A DNA stretch of 30,443 nucleotides from Negativicutes bacterium (GTDB lineage Bacteria > Bacillota_C > Negativicutes > Sporomusales_B > JARLHX01): NCBI GenBank assembly GCA_031292035.1, contig JARLHX010000196.1:1-30443 (forward strand), in the 5' to 3' direction. The position numbers were made by a program, and so were the translations under genes. How positions within the stretch are numbered: position 1 is the first letter of the stretch; every line of letters starts with the position of its first letter. This document shows, one piece after another, positions 30,113 through 30,443 of the stretch. The notes under the pieces were generated by a model, which was not told the origin of the DNA, did no database searches, and saw only the letters and a program-made list of their open reading frames with translations.

Positions 30113-30443
30113 TCACCTTCCCACAGCTTTTTCGACAATATCAAGGACAGTCCGCAGATCGTCAATCGGCACCTGGCCCGGGGCCGAAGCGCTTTGCCCC
30201 ACCGCAAAGGTCAGCGAAGAGCCAAAGACACCGCCCATCATCCGGGTGATTGCTCCATAGCCGCCCATCGACATGCTGATCAACGGTATTTTCAGTCTTT
30301 GTTTCGCTTCCAGTGTTGCAGCCAGTAATGTCAATACATCTTCCAGTTTTTCTGGCATGACCGCCACTTTGGCGACATCCAGTCCATAGCGTTCGGCTTC
30401 GTTAAACTTCGCAGCCAACTCTTCCCGCTGGGGCGTACAACCA
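30113..30443 (-). CDS. aroD: Type I 3-dehydroquinate dehydratase, C-terminal part (cut by right edge)
   Basis: The last 109 codons of a gene whose start lies beyond the right edge; the frame stays open to the last base. Type I enzymes dehydrate 3-dehydroquinate to 3-dehydroshikimate through a Schiff base. The visible part has the family's GCTPQREELAAKF helix, the Schiff-base lysine in DVAKVAVMPE, the SMGGYGAITRMMGGVFGSSL stretch with the conserved arginine, and GQSASAPGQVPIDDL near the end. It lies four bases before the zinc dehydrogenase gene and so heads, or is early in, the right-hand cluster. Type I enzymes serve both biosynthesis and quinate catabolism; its neighbours favour catabolism. 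Confidence 0.92.
   Translation of the reverse strand, partial: GCTPQREELAAKFNEAERYGLDVAKVAVMPEKLEDVLTLLAATLEAKQRLKIPLISMSMGGYGAITRMMGGVFGSSLTFAVGQSASAPGQVPIDDLRTVLDIVEKAVGR

Noticed and set aside
1..30443. CRISPR arrays, insertion sequences, tRNA or rRNA genes
   Set aside because: No regularly spaced repeats, transposase frames with terminal repeats, or recognisable tRNA/rRNA sequences were found on reading both strands.

Overview
The window looks like a chromosomal segment of an anaerobic Firmicute with an outer membrane, most likely a Negativicute of the Sporomusaceae type. Two things suggest this. Gene control is Firmicute-like: strong GGAGG-type ribosome binding sites, a T-box leader and a fluoride riboswitch with an intrinsic terminator. 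At the same time an OmpR-type two-component system sits next to an exported LTxxQ (CpxP/Spy-like) protein, which makes most sense in a cell with a periplasm. The genus is an inference; no rRNA or tRNA is present to confirm it.

Layout, left to right. (1) 1-2.3 kb, minus strand: the N-terminus of an MFS transporter cut by the window edge, shikimate kinase (aroK) behind its own T-box leader with a probable tyrosine specifier, and a long-form transaldolase-family gene. (2) 2.6-11.7 kb, minus strand: an IclR regulator followed by an eight-gene operon: citD, citE, citF (citrate lyase gamma, beta, alpha), a DASS anion transporter, an EF_0837-type amidohydrolase, an HD-domain protein, a second DASS transporter and an RraA-family aldolase/decarboxylase. 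It ends at a strong terminator. CitD has lysine where the serine carrying the prosthetic group should be, and no citC, citX or citG is present. (3) 11.8-15 kb, minus strand: a fluoride-riboswitch operon of five genes (cation/proton antiporter, UspA, half-size EamA transporter, DUF190, FluC/CrcB channel). (4) 15.1-18.8 kb, plus strand: response regulator and sensor kinase, then two exported proteins that each contain an internal duplication, and a possible 41-residue membrane peptide overlapping the last of them. (5) 18.9-23.5 kb: cupin, AEC and EamA transporters and a YeiH-family exporter (minus strand), with a divergent LysR regulator next to yeiH. (6) 23.6-30.4 kb, minus strand: a tight cluster of type I 3-dehydroquinate dehydratase (cut by the right edge), zinc alcohol dehydrogenase, thiamine-diphosphate enzyme, TIM-barrel isomerase/dehydratase, CoA-acylating aldehyde dehydrogenase of the SauS type, and an MFS organic-anion transporter.

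How it fits together. The region is accessory metabolism built around uptake and cleavage of small organic anions. The citrate-lyase operon could import a tricarboxylate, split it, and decarboxylate the resulting oxaloacetate through the RraA-like protein instead of a membrane decarboxylase pump. The right-hand cluster has the enzymes to import an acid, dehydrate and oxidise it, cleave it with thiamine diphosphate and trap the aldehyde as acyl-CoA. Hydroaromatic acids such as quinate or shikimate are one reading and sulfonates another. The fluoride operon and the Cpx-like module are stress systems unrelated to these pathways. No CRISPR array, insertion sequence, tRNA or rRNA was seen.
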